A stretch of DNA of 64,000 bases, from NCBI GenBank assembly GCA_023055355.1, contig JALJCS010000015.1, positions 13,436,501 to 13,500,500 of the forward strand, written 5' to 3'. This DNA is from Agelaius tricolor. Its lineage: Eukaryota; Chordata; Aves; Passeriformes; Icteridae. Shown in pieces: positions 1-14,808 of the stretch (positions are counted from its first letter, which is position 1; each line of letters opens with the position of its first letter). The translations under genes were made by a program, and so were the position numbers. A model generated the notes under the pieces. It searched no databases, was not told the DNA's origin, and saw only the letters and a list, made by a program, of their open reading frames with translations.

Positions 1-2268
1 AGGAGGTTTCATACAGCTAAACCCATGATTCACATTCACGCATCAGGCTCTAAAAATAATTCTAAAAATCACATTTGAAAAAAAAAATTACTTTTTCTTT
101 TTTCCCTTGTACCCTACCTGAACAACTCTCCACTTTGGAGTTGGCTGTGGGATGGATGTAGGTATTTAGGGGCCTCATTTACATCAAGCAGCAGGAAGAT
201 GGGATGGGTTGAGGTTCCCTGTGCCAGAACTGGGTCTGGCTGAGCTCGGGCTCCTGGCTGGGAGAGCATGATGCAGGGCCAGCATCTGCTCGGGGGTAAT
301 CAAACACTCAGGAAGGTGGAAGGAGTGGGCAGGACTCACTCTGGACTTCAGAAAAGCTTTTGATGCCTCAGCAGATGAAAGCTTTGCTACAGGGGTAGTA
401 AAATAGGATTGGAAAAGAGCAATTCTTGGAAAGATAAAAAAGCTGAAAACAGGAGTGAGGATATCAAAGGCTGTGGGGATCTCACAGCCTTGTGCATGCC
501 AGCAGAACATCTCTGCCGTGGGTCCTGTGGGCTGCAGGCCTGTGCTGGCTCCTTTGGAAATCAGCAGGCACAGAAGCAATGAAGTTGGCAGCATGGGTTT
601 GTAACCATGGGAAAAACCTCAACAGGGCTCCAAACTCTGAAAAACAGCATCTGAGGGTTTCAGGGATATTGTGCACCACACAAAAAGCTTCAGCATCCTT
701 TTTCCTCCCCTCTCCTGCTTTGCCCGGGAGGATCAATCCCTGCTCCCACCACCTCTAGCAGAGTATGCCAGGGGGCATCAGGAGATGTCCCTTGCAGGGG
801 GCCAGGAGCAGGGAGTGACCCCCACAGAACCCTGACCCCCAAAGGACTGCAAGCCATTCTTGCTAAGAAAGATCAACAAGTTTCAACCCACCAGTTTGAT
901 GTAACTCAAACATGGTTTGGCTCGCTGGGGTAGGGGAGGGGGTGGGTTTAGAGGAAAACATAGCTTGTTCTCCATACATTATATCGGTTGAGAAAAGTAA
1001 AAATCCACATTTTCTGTCCCTGCCGACCTTTGCCACAAGTTTTGAGCCTGCCACAAGCGCAGCAGCAGCGCGAGCTGGGGCAGAGCCCGTGCACGCAGCT
1101 GCCCCATGGCCAGCGCTGGGAAGAGCAGCCACAGCTCCCAAAATAAACCTCCCCCATCCCTCCCTCCCTGAGGCCGGGAAGAGGCCCCGAGGGCTCTGGT
1201 TTGCTCTCTCCCATTCCTGCTCTTCCTGCCTTGGGGTCCATGTGAGGACACGGGAGGCGATGCCCCGGGCTGGGAGCGCTGTGCCGCGGGTGAGGCAGCC
1301 ACAGAGCTCAGCTGCTGCTCCTGCCCCGCTCCTCCAACAAGCAAAAAAGCTTTTAGAAAGCATCTAACATGAGGAACATTACATTTCAAGGATGCTTCAT
1401 GCAAAAAAAATAAGGCCTTGAAAGCTCGCTCAGTACATGGGGTTGTGCTGGAGGCTTTCACACAGATGCTGAAATTTTCCTCCTGCCTGTGCGGGGATGT
1501 GCTGCTGTGAGGACAGCTGGGCAGCCTGGGGTAGGGCTGTGTGTCTGCACCACCCTGCACACCAGGCTGTTGGATTATTGTTCTGTCAAACCTGGCATGG
1601 GAATCATTCCCTCTTCCACTGAAACATAGCCTGTTCTGGGGAAAACCCCCCAGTTTTAACATATTCTGATTGAGGGGGATTTTGGACTAAGTCCTGGCTG
1701 TACACAGTGCTGTATAAAAATGAAAGGAAGAAGGTGATTTTGCCTCTTGCAACTGGGATACAAGATGGAAGCAGAATACAGACAAGGACTGCATGGGACC
1801 ATATCTCCTAATTTTGAACAAGAAATAGAGTTTTTGCTCCTGCTGGGATCTGGCAGACAGCAAGCCAGGGCTCAAATCCCCTCATATTCCCTCTTGTCAT
1901 GCACGAGCTCACAGTTTCAGGGACTGAGCAAATCCCAGAACAAGCAACAGTCCTTCCTTCACAGGGTGCACCAATAACAATACCCAGGGCTTCCTCCCCG
2001 AGGGAGCTGGGATGCTTCACTAATTGAGAATTTCAAGGATCTTTGAAATCAGCAGCTGGAAGATGCTCTAGAAATACAGAACTGTTTTATTTTTAGAATG
2101 GACGTACAATAAAATCTCTCCCCTTATTTTCTGAAAAGGGCTTTCTTGCAGTCTGGAAAGGCCAGTTGGGCTATCTAAGTGAAACTGCAGTGCAGCTGGA
2201 GGAGAGGGAGGAGTAGGTGAGAAAAAACAGAAAAAGAAACCCAAGGTGAGATGAACAAAGGTAGACAA

Positions 2269-2289
2269 TTTTTTTTTTTTTTTTTTTTT
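2269..2289 (-). repeat. Poly(T) tract, 21 nt
   Basis: An uninterrupted run of 21 T followed by five A. It could be the A-tail of a retrocopy on the minus strand, but the sequence to its right is not recognisable as a gene or SINE. Confidence 0.85.
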
Positions 2290-5200
2290 AAAAACAAACC
2301 AGAAGGCCATGAGTCAGCCTGGATTAGTGAAGCATCTTTTGCCAGGTGAGTGACAGCAGGAGGAGCTGAACCTCCCTGAGTATCCCTGCACCACACAGCA
2401 CACACACTGGCACTGCTGCAGCAGGGACAGCCACGCTGAGCTGTGGCCAAGCAGTTTGCCAGCCCTGCCAGAGCCCAGGGGCTTGCTGTGAGCAGCTGAG
2501 TTAGGAGGGCTTTGCTGAAGACAGGTCTTGAAATGACACAGGAAATATGGTCAGAACAGGCACCTTATGGGGATAAAATGGGCCTCCAGGAGAAGCAGCT
2601 CTGTCCTGGATGGAGGGGTTATCCCAAGCCTTGCTCAGACCCAGCCCACACTCTGTCCTCCACCTCGCCATGTGCTTCCCTGGAAGCTCTGCTGCCTCCA
2701 AAAGCCTCTAGGAATGAATATTTATCCAAATAATCCACTTCTGCTCCTCATTTCCACTGACCAATTGCATTCTTTCCAGGATATAATTCAGCTCTGGTTT
2801 ATTCAAACAGTGCTGAAAGGAAGCAACACAAAGAAGAAACACAAATGGGCTGAACAAATGAAGCACAAATGAGATCTGTTTGGCCTTGGGAAAGGTACAA
2901 TTCCTTTTGCAGATGGGACTGAATGACTGTTGGGACACATTTTAATTTAACACACACTGTTGGGACTAAAATTATTTTCTGTAAATCTGAAGTTAAGCAA
3001 AGCTTAGGTGTCCAACAATGAGCTAGACTGTGTTCTGCATAAAACCTCTACCAGCTGGACCAAGCCAGATTTCATCCCTCATTTATTCAGCACATTCCAA
3101 GTAATTTCTGTTTATCTCTCCATTTCCATAAGACACAAAAGCCTTTGAAGAACATATTCTCCTAAACACCCATTTCTACATAATCAGAGCCTAAAACCAG
3201 GAGGTTGTCAAGGTGAGACACTTTGGTCAGGGCATCCTAGCAGACTTCTCCCAGATGGTGCCACAACTTAGCTTGTCATTTTAGGATTAGTTTCAGAAGG
3301 TGGTGGTGGGTTTTGAGAGCTCGGTGGATCTAAGGATTGGAAGAGGAGAGGCAGGGAGGGAGAATCTCTCCCCTCCTCTGTAGCCTTACTTCTCCTTGGA
3401 AATGGCTGCTGTGGCAGGATGGGGAAGGGGATGTGCTGAAGATGGGGGTGAAGTGGCACTTGGGAGCATAACCCCTCATTCCCCAGCCAGGGGATCCCAC
3501 TCCCTCAGCAGCGTTGGACCGGGCAGGAAGGAAGCGTGGCCGGAAAATGAGCTGCAGGAAGTGGCAGCAGCCACAAGCGAGGCCCTGATCAGCAAAGCAA
3601 GGGGCTGAACCCTGAGCTGCCCTGAGTGCTGCCCAGGGCTGAGCTGGGGAGGCTCCTCAGAGGAGATGTGCCCTCTGCATCCAGCATGGGAGGGAAAGGT
3701 CCTGCACATCACCCCGAAGGACCAGGTCCCACCCTCAGCCACAGGGCAAGTGGGGCATGTTGTCACCTTGAGGTTGGGGTTTTAGCTCTGAGACAGGTGG
3801 GAAGAAAATGGTTTTTTAATACAGCCAGGGCTGAGCAAGTTGGTACAGAAGTAGGTGTCTTCTTGACTCTAATGTCAGTGTTTTCTTCCTGTCCTGGTTT
3901 TCCATCCATGCAGCCTTCAGTGGTTCACTGAGCTGCACAAACACCATCTCCCTCCAGGACTTTCCCAAAGTTCCTTTTTTTAATGTTCATTTTGCTGCCA
4001 GAGTGTGCAGGAGGGCCCTGTGCTGGGACTGGGTCCTGCTCCTCTGCCAAACACAGCACACAGGGCACATCCCACCCTGACCCACGTGCTGATGTGGGAA
4101 CCGGCCATGAACATAAATAAATAATAATTTACTGCTAAACTATTGCTGAATTATTCCTTTTCTCTCTCTTCTTGTGCTTGGTCTATGCTCAATTACTAAG
4201 TGATCTGGTACTTGGCCCCATGTAACAAACAGAGGATCTTTTGTTCTTTATTAATGAAATATAAAATGTTATTTCATTGCAACATGTTGCCCCATGTGCT
4301 GGGAGCCCTGTGGTGTGCCCAGGCTTCTGGGTGACAACATCCCCTCCTTGAGGGCTGCAGGATGGCCAGAGCACCCGTGGGGGTGCAGGGACTGTAGGGG
4401 AATTTGGAGTGTGGGATGATGAGAGAAGGTGGGGACAAAGCCACTTCACATCACTCACCTGCTGCCAGTGAGCTGCAGTGCACGAGCAGCCACCCTCTGG
4501 CTGCTGGCTGGGAGAGGAGAAAAGCCAAGCTCATGTGCTGCCAGCCAGCACCCTCTTTCCTCTGTAAGCCTACAAAAGCCATCTGCTATTTTAATATGAC
4601 AGCCCATTCTCCCTCCAGTGCATCTTTTCTACTCCCCTGCCCCAAAAGGCAGAGGCTGGGTCTGGATGAACTCTGCCTTTGGGGAGCTTCCCCTCCCTGC
4701 CCTGGCACTGCAGAGCTCTGCTCATCCAGGGCTGCAGCTTCTGGGGCAGAGCCCATCCTGCCAAGCCCATTCCAGTGCCCACCACTGGGCTCCTGAATTG
4801 TTTGGCTCCAACAGGCAGAAACAGTATTTTTCTATTCTGTGAATTTTCCCAGCAGATTCATGTAACTCATTCCTCTGCTTTCCCAGGCAGGATTTCCAGG
4901 AGGAAGGAAGTCTCATTCTCAGTGAGAGTAATCAAGCACCTCCCTGGCAGAGAGGCACAAAGTGGCTGCTCACATGCTGAAGCATCCGTACCAGCTCCAT
5001 GCCAGCAGAGCTGCCTCCCCAGCTCCCTTTGTCCACATTTGGCTTTGGCACGACAGGCCAGGCCCCCACAGAGACACAGCAGCCTTGGTGCCAGCCCAGT
5101 GGTGACCATGCCTGGCTGGGATAGTGTGAAGTTACTGCCTGTCCAGTGCAGAACTTCCTCACCACCTCCAACATGAAGTCCCCAGTTTGCCCCCAGCACT

Positions 5201-6599
5201 GACAGACACAGGGCTGAAATGCTGCATTAATTGCAGTGGTGAGCAACAAGGTCCTAAAGCAGCTTTTAGATCCTTACAGTGATCTAAAAGAGTCAGAGAC
5301 AGGAGAGGCTGGAAGAAGACAACACTAAGGAGATGTGGATTCAGGAGACCTGCAAGCAAAATACAGCTGCAGCTTAGAGGCTGCAAGAGAAAATGTAGGG
5401 CAATGAATTTATAGAGTCAAAGCAACTTGAACACTGATCAAAAGTACAGAGAAAGCAGCAGGGAGATGGGGAAATAATAGAAACTTTAATTCAGGATCCT
5501 ACCTTCCAGTGCAATAAATATTAATGGAATAAGTTGGAGAAAGGGGAGGCCTCCTTGAGAAAGCAATAGCAAAAACACTAAGATTGATTTCCCATCAAAC
5601 AATGTTTGACAAAGTAAAACAATTAAGGGCTGAGAAATGAAACCTAATTTTAGGAGGGTGATTGGCAGGATAAATGGATTTCCAAAGAACCAACAATCAA
5701 AGCTTTTGAGCTCACTTCAAGCCCACCAATGCTGGTTTGAATGAAAGTTCCCAGCATGACACCAGGCTGTGCCCTCCAAGCACTCTCTGTCCCAAGGGGT
5801 TCTCCTGCCATTCCAGAGCCAACAAAACCTGTTTTTACCCTCAAGGCTTTGTAGGGTCATAAAACTTGGACCCATCTACAGAAGTCACTTACACTCCATA
5901 AGATGAGCCACTCCCACACACTGACAGCATCCCCACCTCCCTTCCCACAGTGCTCACATGGGCCACTGGAAACTATTCCTGCTCACACCAATTCCTCTAG
6001 CAGAGGAGGAACCTACAGATGCTGCTTCTTAGCTCAGCACATATCATACACATACCCTCAAGAGAATAATTGCCCCCATCATACAAGCCTGAGGACTCAT
6101 TCTTCCAGTTACCTTGGGCAGTTTTTGTCCAATTTACACAATATGTGCAATTTGGTCTGAAGGCACCACTGAACATGGCACTGGATATTTCTCTTTCAGA
6201 GGAGCTCATTGCCCAAAAGTTTCCTCCTGTTGATTCCCTGTGAGGCTGAGAGGGGAAACTGGGAGGTTTCTGCTTAGATGTGTGGTTGATGATGCATCCT
6301 CTGAGGGACTCCAGGGGACTTTTACTGCCACCAGTAACACTGAAGTGGTGAGTTCATGCAGTGCCCCAGGCCTACATTTTACTCCAACAAAGACTAGCTA
6401 TTGCTTGGTATCTTCAGCTTCCCAAGGTCTGGAGATCACCACTCTTCCATTGCCAGGAGCAGTCCTCTCCTCTCTGTAGCCCTGATGGTCCTTCAGTGAG
6501 CCAGAAAGCAAATCTTCATCACTGCACCACCCACCCCATCCAAACCTTGCTGAGCAGGCTCTGCTGCACCACGCACTGTGAGAGGAGCTCATCAAAGCA

Positions 6600-6730
6600 G
6601 CCTTTTAATTGCTAGAGTAACAACTTGGATGTACAAAAATGCCAGCGAAATTTGCATGACTAATTAAATAATTAAACACAGCCTGACAGCCGAGGAACAC
6701 AATCACGCATCCGAAAATCAAAACCACCTC
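6600..6730. promoter_or_regulatory. Candidate distal regulatory block with POU octamer and homeodomain sites
   Basis: An exact octamer ATTTGCAT (6,650-6,657) is followed within four bases by TAATTA (6,661-6,666) and TAATTA (6,669-6,674), then by several CpGs in otherwise AT-rich DNA. This resembles developmental enhancers of neural genes, and it lies about 15 kb upstream of GNAO1. Conservation is not known, so the call rests only on motif clustering. Confidence 0.3.
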
Positions 6731-9700
6731 TGAAGCATTGGAAGAAAGAAGGGATTCACTGCCCTGCGTGTCCTGTCAACAGAGCTGCTGATGGGTTGTG
6801 CCTTTTTGATTGCAGCCCAAGCAGGAGCAGCAGCTCCCCCGTTCTCTGATGAAGCCTTTGATCTCTGTCCAAAGAGTTGCTGAGTCCTGGGCTCAGGCAA
6901 GCGGCTGCAGTGGAAAAGCAGCTCTGAATCTGAACATGCTGCTGATGCTGGGACTGAGTGCTGCAGGCAGCTCTGTGAAAACCCTGGGTAGGGTCTGCCA
7001 GCCCAGCCTTCCAGCACTGCAGAGGCTGCAAACCACGATTCTGGTCAGCCTTGGAGTGCTGGAAACCTGGGCAGGGAAAGGTCACACTTGTGTCTCAGCC
7101 TCCACACCTCTCAAATTTAACCCCAGCCTTCAGCAAAAGCCAATCCCACTCCCTCCAGCCACAGGTATCAGACCTAAAGGGTTAAACAATGTTGCTTTCC
7201 AGCCAGGAGAATACAAACTATCCCTTGCTTTTTCCAGCAAATTTATAAAACCTACTTACAATATGAATATGGAGATGGTCAGAATTGCACGGGCTAAAGG
7301 CAAATTTGAAAAGATTCATTCTCTATTACAATTCAAGCCTTGATTTTGTAACCTTAGGGAGCAGAGTCCTTGAGACTCTACTGGGCTGTGGCAGGATGCC
7401 TGAGTTGACAACACTGTGACCTGACAGAAGCCAGAATCTGACATACTTTAATTCTTCAAGGAAAAACAGCATCAACACGGTTTTGAGGAAGGAGGGAGAT
7501 GAGATGGGAAATCCAGCCCTAATGGAAAGGCCTGGGATGTTGCCAATATTTTGCATTCTTCGTGACACAGTTAGCTGCTGGCTCCATTGCCTGATGTGAT
7601 TAGTCCAAGAAAAAATTGGCCACTGCCTTCCCAGCCCAGTGCTGTCCAGATGCTTCTTGCCTCATTCTCTGCCCACAGCCAGAATCTCTGCAGTCACCAG
7701 AAGCCCTGCAAGCCCCCAGGGACCCATCCAGGAAGTGCATTATTCCTTTCCCCTGCATTTGGTGATATTATCTGGAAAAGCACTGGCACGATTTCAGTCC
7801 AGATCCGATTGACACAGATACCAAGGGGGAAAAGGAAAGAACATTCCTAGAGGAAATGAAAAGGTCTAACATGTAGTTTAGTTACAGAATAGACCTGCTA
7901 AATGCTTGCACATCACAGCACAGCCTATCTGGCCACTTAAAGAGCAAAGAAATTCCTCCCCATCCCCAGCTCGTCACAAACCTGGCACCAGGTTCATACA
8001 AACTTTCTTCTGAGTCAGCATGGTCCAGCAAGTGCAAAACCTCTGCACAACTAACCTTGCATATGTTTCCACCTTGCTTATGTAAAGTGACTACTGATAA
8101 ACCCATAAAAATCTGGGATGTGAAGCACAAATAACTGGATGAGACCATCCCAGGGCTCTGCTGGAGCAGCTGCACTGTGCACACCAAATGTAGAGCAGCT
8201 CCTTACCACTGAAAGCTGAGAATCAAGCCACAGAACCACACTGATTTCTCCCAAACCCTCTTCCCTGGGCTGGCTGAGGAATGCCAAGTGCCAGCACTGA
8301 CCTCACTGTGCTGCTCTGGGGGCTGGAGTTTGCATGGCCAGGGTGACCCAAAGCAAGAATAGATCCTCCAAATGGCAGTGATGCTATAAACAGGGATGCT
8401 GTCTTGGCTTGCCTCTTCAGTAGCTGTGCAAATAATTTCTGGGCAGCAGAAGTGTAAGCAAACAGAGGAGAGGCACACGAGAGGATCCATTTCTCTAATT
8501 TACTCAAGTCACTGAGAAGTACCAAGGCAATTTTTAAAAACTGTTCACCACTTGGGAGGTTAAAGTCTGTCAGTTTCTAAAAAATTTATTATTTCTAGCT
8601 GTAATTACAAATCTGAGTAAGAGACCATCTAGAAAAGCAGATCCATTTAGCCTCTGTAGCAAAAGTGTATTGGGGACTCAGAGCACATACTGGGGACCCA
8701 GAGGAACAGCATTACTGTATTCTCCATAATTCAGACCTTCCCCAGGTATCCAAGCCCACAAGACAAAAAAATGCAAAAAAAAATCATTCAGAATCTGGCC
8801 CAGAGAAACAAGTTTCCTTCATATGCACAGTGCTGGCACAAGAAGAATTCTTGTTTGCTGAATACTTGTGAAAAACACTGCTCATTTTTCATGTCTCTGA
8901 GCAATTTCATCAAGTTGGCCTCAGAAGCCCATGTTGCAAAAAGCAGGACCCTTTCAGGCAGGCAGAATTCCCTGATGCAGGCTCAAGCAATACCCTGCCT
9001 TCAGCCTTTATTACATCATTTTGTTGATTTGCAAGCTGCTAAACACAGACCCATCTTCAGGCTCCTGTGTAGTTTAACCATTTGTCACATCAGTGATGTT
9101 GGAGCTGGGATGGGCTAAGGATACAGGGACATGTAGAGAGGAGTTACAGCCACAAAGGTGACAACTGTTAGGTCAATAATTAGCATCAGTTGCCATCAGA
9201 GCTTGTAAGCAAGACCCAAGCAGGGAGGAAAATGTTGTGCCAGCATCTCCACTGGGTTTGTGGCTGGTCACTAGGACTCTCCAGCTTCCAGCCACCTGGA
9301 GGGACTGGTGAAGGCTCTTGGAGCCATTGCAAATTGTGAGTTCAGAGCAGGGCCTGCACATCTGGCAACAGGAGCTCCATCATTTTCCTTGACAAACGAA
9401 TCCCAGAGAATTTGCTTAGACCTAATCCACAAACCTGTCTTGGAAAACAGAGCAAAAGACCACACCACAATGAAACCTCATGTTTCTTGTACTGGAAAAG
9501 CACTTTATTCCCAAAACACAGATCTAAACACAGCCTGCACTGGCTGCTAAAGAAAACCTCCCTCAGTTGATTCACCAGCTGATGTGCACATTTGCTTGTT
9601 TGAGAAAAAGCATTTTTCATGCTGTCACACACTTGTGAGGGATTTCCAGTACACAGTTACCTTGCCTAAGAGATGGACTCCAGGACACAGTTATGCTCCT

Positions 9701-12700
9701 GCCACTTCAGGGGTGATGTTTTCCCCACACCTTGAAAAACTCTGTTCTGCCACCACATGACAGAGCTCAGAAGCTGAGCTGGGCAGAGGCTTTTCCAGGG
9801 GCCCAGGCACACTCTGGCCACATCCCCCTGCTGCCTGACTAAACAGAGGAGATGAACAGCAGCACTCCTGGCATGGCCCTCTCTGGAGTTTCAACAAGCA
9901 CCCAATGAATATCTCACTGAATCTTGGAAAAAACACTCTGGAGTGGCCTCATGAACTGCAATCTTCCATCTTGGTGGTCTCCTGACGAGACCCAGCTGTG
10001 AAGGTGCTGCTCCCCTGCAGCCAGCCCTGTCCCCAGCACCTCTTCCCTCTGCCAACAGAGCAGCACCAGGCAGGAGGTTTGCAGAGAAACCAGGAGTTCC
10101 AAAGCGTAATCCCGAACAGATGGCAGCTGTAGCCGTGCAGCCTCAGAAGGGCACTTTTAAAAGTAAATAGCAACAAATGTTTTGGTGTGTAATGCGTTGA
10201 AATCTTGATCTCACACAGAGCTTATTTTCTTTTTTTTCCTCTCCCAGCAGTGGCAAATGGCTGAGGACAAATGCTGCTGAAAAGAATGGAGAAAGAAAAA
10301 ACCTCAATCAATTAAATGTTTTAGAAACAATTGTGTTTCAAAATCAACAAGAAGAATTCATGAAAATCAATCCTAATTCAAGAGGGCTGTACTGATTTGT
10401 TCATCTTTCCCTTTCCCTGCCTAAGCAACCAAAGCAATAAAAATGATAGCTCCATCTCGGGCAAGGAAGCAATTGAAACTTCAAAAACATTCAACATCAG
10501 CTGATGAAGCTTGATGCAGTCTCCATGGCCTGAAAGCTAAATATTCTGCAAGAGAAGCAATGTACCAGGCAGATGAGTGGGAGTTTCAGATAACTCCTAC
10601 CCCTTCAGCTTGTTTCTCCCAATAAAGCCAAGCAAACCAAGGTAAGATTGTCCTGTCACAGGGGAAAAGCAAAAGTGTTTGTATCAGCAAAGGCACTGCA
10701 CAGACTGGAGCTGCCTCAGTTGCTCTTTGCCAGTAGGAAACAACAGCTCTGCTCTCACATGGTGCCCACCCAGGGCCACCACCACGGGGACATCAACAGG
10801 GAAGATCTCCTGGCAAGCAGAATTTGCAAAGCAGATCCTGATGCACCTTCCTGAAATGCCACAGCCATGGGAACATGGGCAGCATGCCACAGACCTGCAG
10901 CTCTTCATCTCATCATGCCAAGTGGTCCCAGAAGAAGCACCCCTTGGGAAACCCAAAGAGGAGGCCTTGGGCACCTCCTGCTCCCTGGATCTGGCCCCAG
11001 AGCAGTGTCACATGAGAAAGAACATTTTTCAGGCTGTCACACAGGCATGGAGGGAGGCTGGGGGATCACTACCAAGTGTGCTGATATTGCTCCAAATAAT
11101 GACAGTTTTCCCAGAATCTCCCACTCAAACACAGAGTGGGGGAACACATCCCCCTGCCAGGATCTGCTCTGCTCTAAGCTGAAGTCACACAAGCGTAATT
11201 CTTGCAGCACCCAGCCTTGTGCAAATAAACCGTGTCCAACCACCCTCAGAGAGCTTCCTGGCAGTGCAGAGAGCAGCAGAGCCAGAGCAGGGCACCCCTA
11301 CCCATGGGCTCACGTCACCTCACCTTGGCACCACCAGCAGCAGACACTGAGTTTTGTCTTGAGACAAGCAAATGCAGACTCAAGTGTGGGTTAAAAGGTA
11401 TTTGGAAGATAAAACTTCCTGATCAGCAAGGACATGCTCCCAAAGGAGGGTTTCTCTTTAACAGGCACTGACAGCACCCTGTGTCATTGCATGGCAAGAT
11501 CTGAAATAGTTACTCACAGTGGAGACTGTTTATCTCTGACTCACAGACATCTTCCCAGCTACCCCCATGCTCTCTAAAAGGGAGCAGGAATTTGAGCAAG
11601 AAAAATACCCTGGGAATAGCAGTGTGGAATGAAATGAGGAAAGGCAGTTAAGAGAGAAGGAGAAAAAATCCAGCTGACAAAACATCACAGGAAGGAAAGA
11701 GGAAATGTAAAACATGGTCTTGAGAAGGCTCTCAGACACCTGAGATTTTTACAGGTTCAGATTTTCTTCAGATAAGGCTTTTTCACTTCTTTCTATAAAG
11801 TAATGAATTTTGTTAGACTTCCATCTGCCCCATACAATCACAAAAATTATTCAGACACACTTCATCATTCTTCCTGTGCGTCTAGTGGAACAAGAGGGAG
11901 ATTTTAGGAGGGAGACAGTAGGGACCTACATGTCCTGCTATGGTCATAACCCAAGGAATTTAGATACCACTTGATAACTCTATATACTTAAGGGTTCAGT
12001 GCCCTGTTCTCTTCCCTGCAATGTTCCCTGTTACTGCAACTTGAGCAAATGCTTGAGGACTTGGGATGCATTTATCCACAGCACTGTAACAGAAATTGTG
12101 AAAAGGATTTTCAGAGAACAGAGCAGCCACTTTGCAGAGGGCATCCAGGATTTGGGGTCCTCTCCTCTTTGTGACCCTCCTGGTAGTAATGCACAGCCTA
12201 ATTTCCTTTTTGTCTTATATTGCACAGGAAAACACACTGCAGTTTCACTGTGGCTAAGCAGAGACCAGGACCTAAGAGTAAGGCATGGGGCTGAACTTCT
12301 TACATGGAAAGAGAAAAAACAGGCAGAGATTTGTGCTTTACCAGCCCCTGCCTTGGACCAGCCCAGCAACACAAGCATGTGTTTGTGCTGCTGTTCAGTG
12401 CTGCCATCACCCAGCAACCAGGGAAGCCACTTGCTCATCAGAGAAGGCTCAGGATGGTGACCAAGTACCCCAAGAACCCCTCCTGGGCTCCTCCTGGAAC
12501 AGTGTGATCAAGGGGTGCACCACTGTGCAGCCTTACCATGATTTGATCACTAGCAAAATCCTCTGGCTCATCTGGGCACACAGGAATGGAGGGTGAGCCC
12601 AGCAACCCACTCACCCAGCAGCCCAGCCACACTGCAAGCAGATTTTTTTCTCCTCAAATATATCCATTATAGCTCTTCATTTAGCTGGCATTCACTGAAA

Positions 12701-14791
12701 CTGATTTCCTGTAGACTTGGTTAAGAGATTAAAACTGTATTTATTCCCAAGCCAGCCAGCCAGTATGCTACAATGGATGGAGGAAATAAATGACCTCACT
12801 ACATTTTTACATCAAAACGGCCCAGGATATATCCTCAGTTCCTTGCTGGACTTTGGTTTGATTATTTTGTAATCACATGCTAAAGTAGACAGGGCTGATG
12901 TGTGTGGGAGGCACATTTTATTTGCTTGATAACACTTGTAGTGCTGAGCTGTCAGAGACCCCTCCTGAACCATCCTCCTCCTGCCAGGAGTACAGGTGGC
13001 TTTCCAAAATGTGCCTCTGGTGTTCAGCTTGTGCAGGTCAGGGCTGCCCTGGGACAGAAGAGATCTACAGCTCTCACACCAAACCCTCTATGACCACTGA
13101 TTATCATCAGAAAGAAAAAATAACTGCTAGGATCCTTTCTTTCTTAGCAAAACCACATTTTAATTCTACCTTGGCATCAGCCTGTTGAAGGCAGTGGACT
13201 TACACACAGCCAGAATTTTCTCTCTTCCAAGCAACTTCTAGTTCTGCATCCAGGGTAAGTCCTACCACATTCATCTTCAGTACCTAAAAAAACCCTTCTC
13301 ATTGACCTACTTTGTTCTTCATATCAAGCAAAGAGAAGGAGAGAGGGTAGAAAGAAATGCCATCCTTATGTGTATGCTAATGGATCATCTACTTTTTTCG
13401 AAGGTTAAAAAAAAATCAACAAGATATTAATAACTTATATTTACATCTCTGTTCATCCCAAAAAAGAACACCAAACTATAGGACTGCCTGTGTCTCATGT
13501 CACCTCCTGCTGCAAGGTGGAATTGGACAGGTGTTTAAAAATTTAGTGTAATTGTTTTCCAGCAGTAAATGAGGTGAAGAAAAGAATACCATGTTCCATG
13601 AATTTGAGAAAGCAAGTGGCAGCCAGCTTAATACTCATGTGAACTATCAATGCAGGTTGCCAGAGATCCCACCCCAGCACCCAAGCCTCCTGGAAACAAT
13701 TGTGTTAGGACATCGGGAAACTCATGCAGCACATTTGAAAAACCCTTCTTCAGCCACAGAATAAGCATTTTCAGCCAATTTTTTGATCTTCTGGTCCAGG
13801 CAACAATGAAATATATCTCAGACAAGCTGGACTACTACAGAAATTGATTTTCTCATGCTGTGACAATGCATTTTTCAATGTTTTAGTCATTAATGTAGAA
13901 GTCTCTTGAGCTAGCCAGATGCTCAGTTTCCGACATCACCAAAATCAAGGGGAGTTTCACTGCTGCCTGGTGAAGCCATGAGAAACAGCCAACAGCAGCT
14001 CCCAGGGCAACACCCTGCTCTTGGCAATTTCATGGTGTTTGCTGGCCAAACTCAGTAGGAAAGGGTGGCACACCAGAGCAGACTGAGGAGCTGCCCAGCC
14101 CAGCCTGCTCGATTCTCTCCACGGCCAGTGCAGGCTGCACCAGGAGGGAGGGAGCACTGCAGCCTCTCCTCAGCACTCATGCTCCTGGCACTGTCACCTG
14201 GGGACAGCTTTGGCCAGAGGCAGTCATTCTCTGTATTTAAAAACCTTTGATGGATCTTTTCTACAGGACTGTTTTCTTCTGCTTTTTGAGCCTGGATCAG
14301 GTTTAGCATTCAGCCAATATTTTGATATTAAGTGAGTGCACTGATCCTCCAAATACAGAGTTTGCTTCAGGTACTGTTTCATTCTTGCCCGAGATGTCAT
14401 TTCCCCCAACATGACCTTCTCAGAATACCACTGCCTGTTTTGCATGTGCAGAATTTGTTCTCCCACATCCCCTCCCAGTGAAAGCAAGTCCTTGTCTTAG
14501 GGCATTGTGAGGGATGCTCACGAAGGTTAGCTTCAGCCAAGGACAGCCAGACTGTAGGCTCTCTTCAAAATCAGAGGTGAGAGATGATTCCTGTTATTCA
14601 TCCTCCAGAGTGTCTCTTTTCCTCCACTGATTACAGCCTCTGTCAGCTAAAGCCAGCCTTTGTGAATCACATCAGTACTTAGAATCAGGAAGCACTGCAT
14701 AACATTGAAACAACACTTGGTAGAGGTAGAGCCAATGCTTCTTTTCATATTTTAACAGATATTCCTGATAGAAAAACAATTATAATTCTGT

Positions 14792-14808
14792 AAAAAAAAA
14801 AAAAAAAA
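14792..14808 (+). repeat. Poly(A) tract, 17 nt
   Basis: An uninterrupted A run in AT-rich intergenic DNA, with no recognisable retrocopy attached. Confidence 0.85.

Noticed and set aside
2269..2289. Poly(T) as the tail of a processed pseudogene on the minus strand
   Set aside because: The adjacent sequence has no recognisable coding similarity, and no clear target-site duplication was seen.
6810..7343. 177-codon open frame upstream of GNAO1
   Set aside because: No recognisable domain or splice context; overlapping frames on the other strand are also open. Treated as chance.
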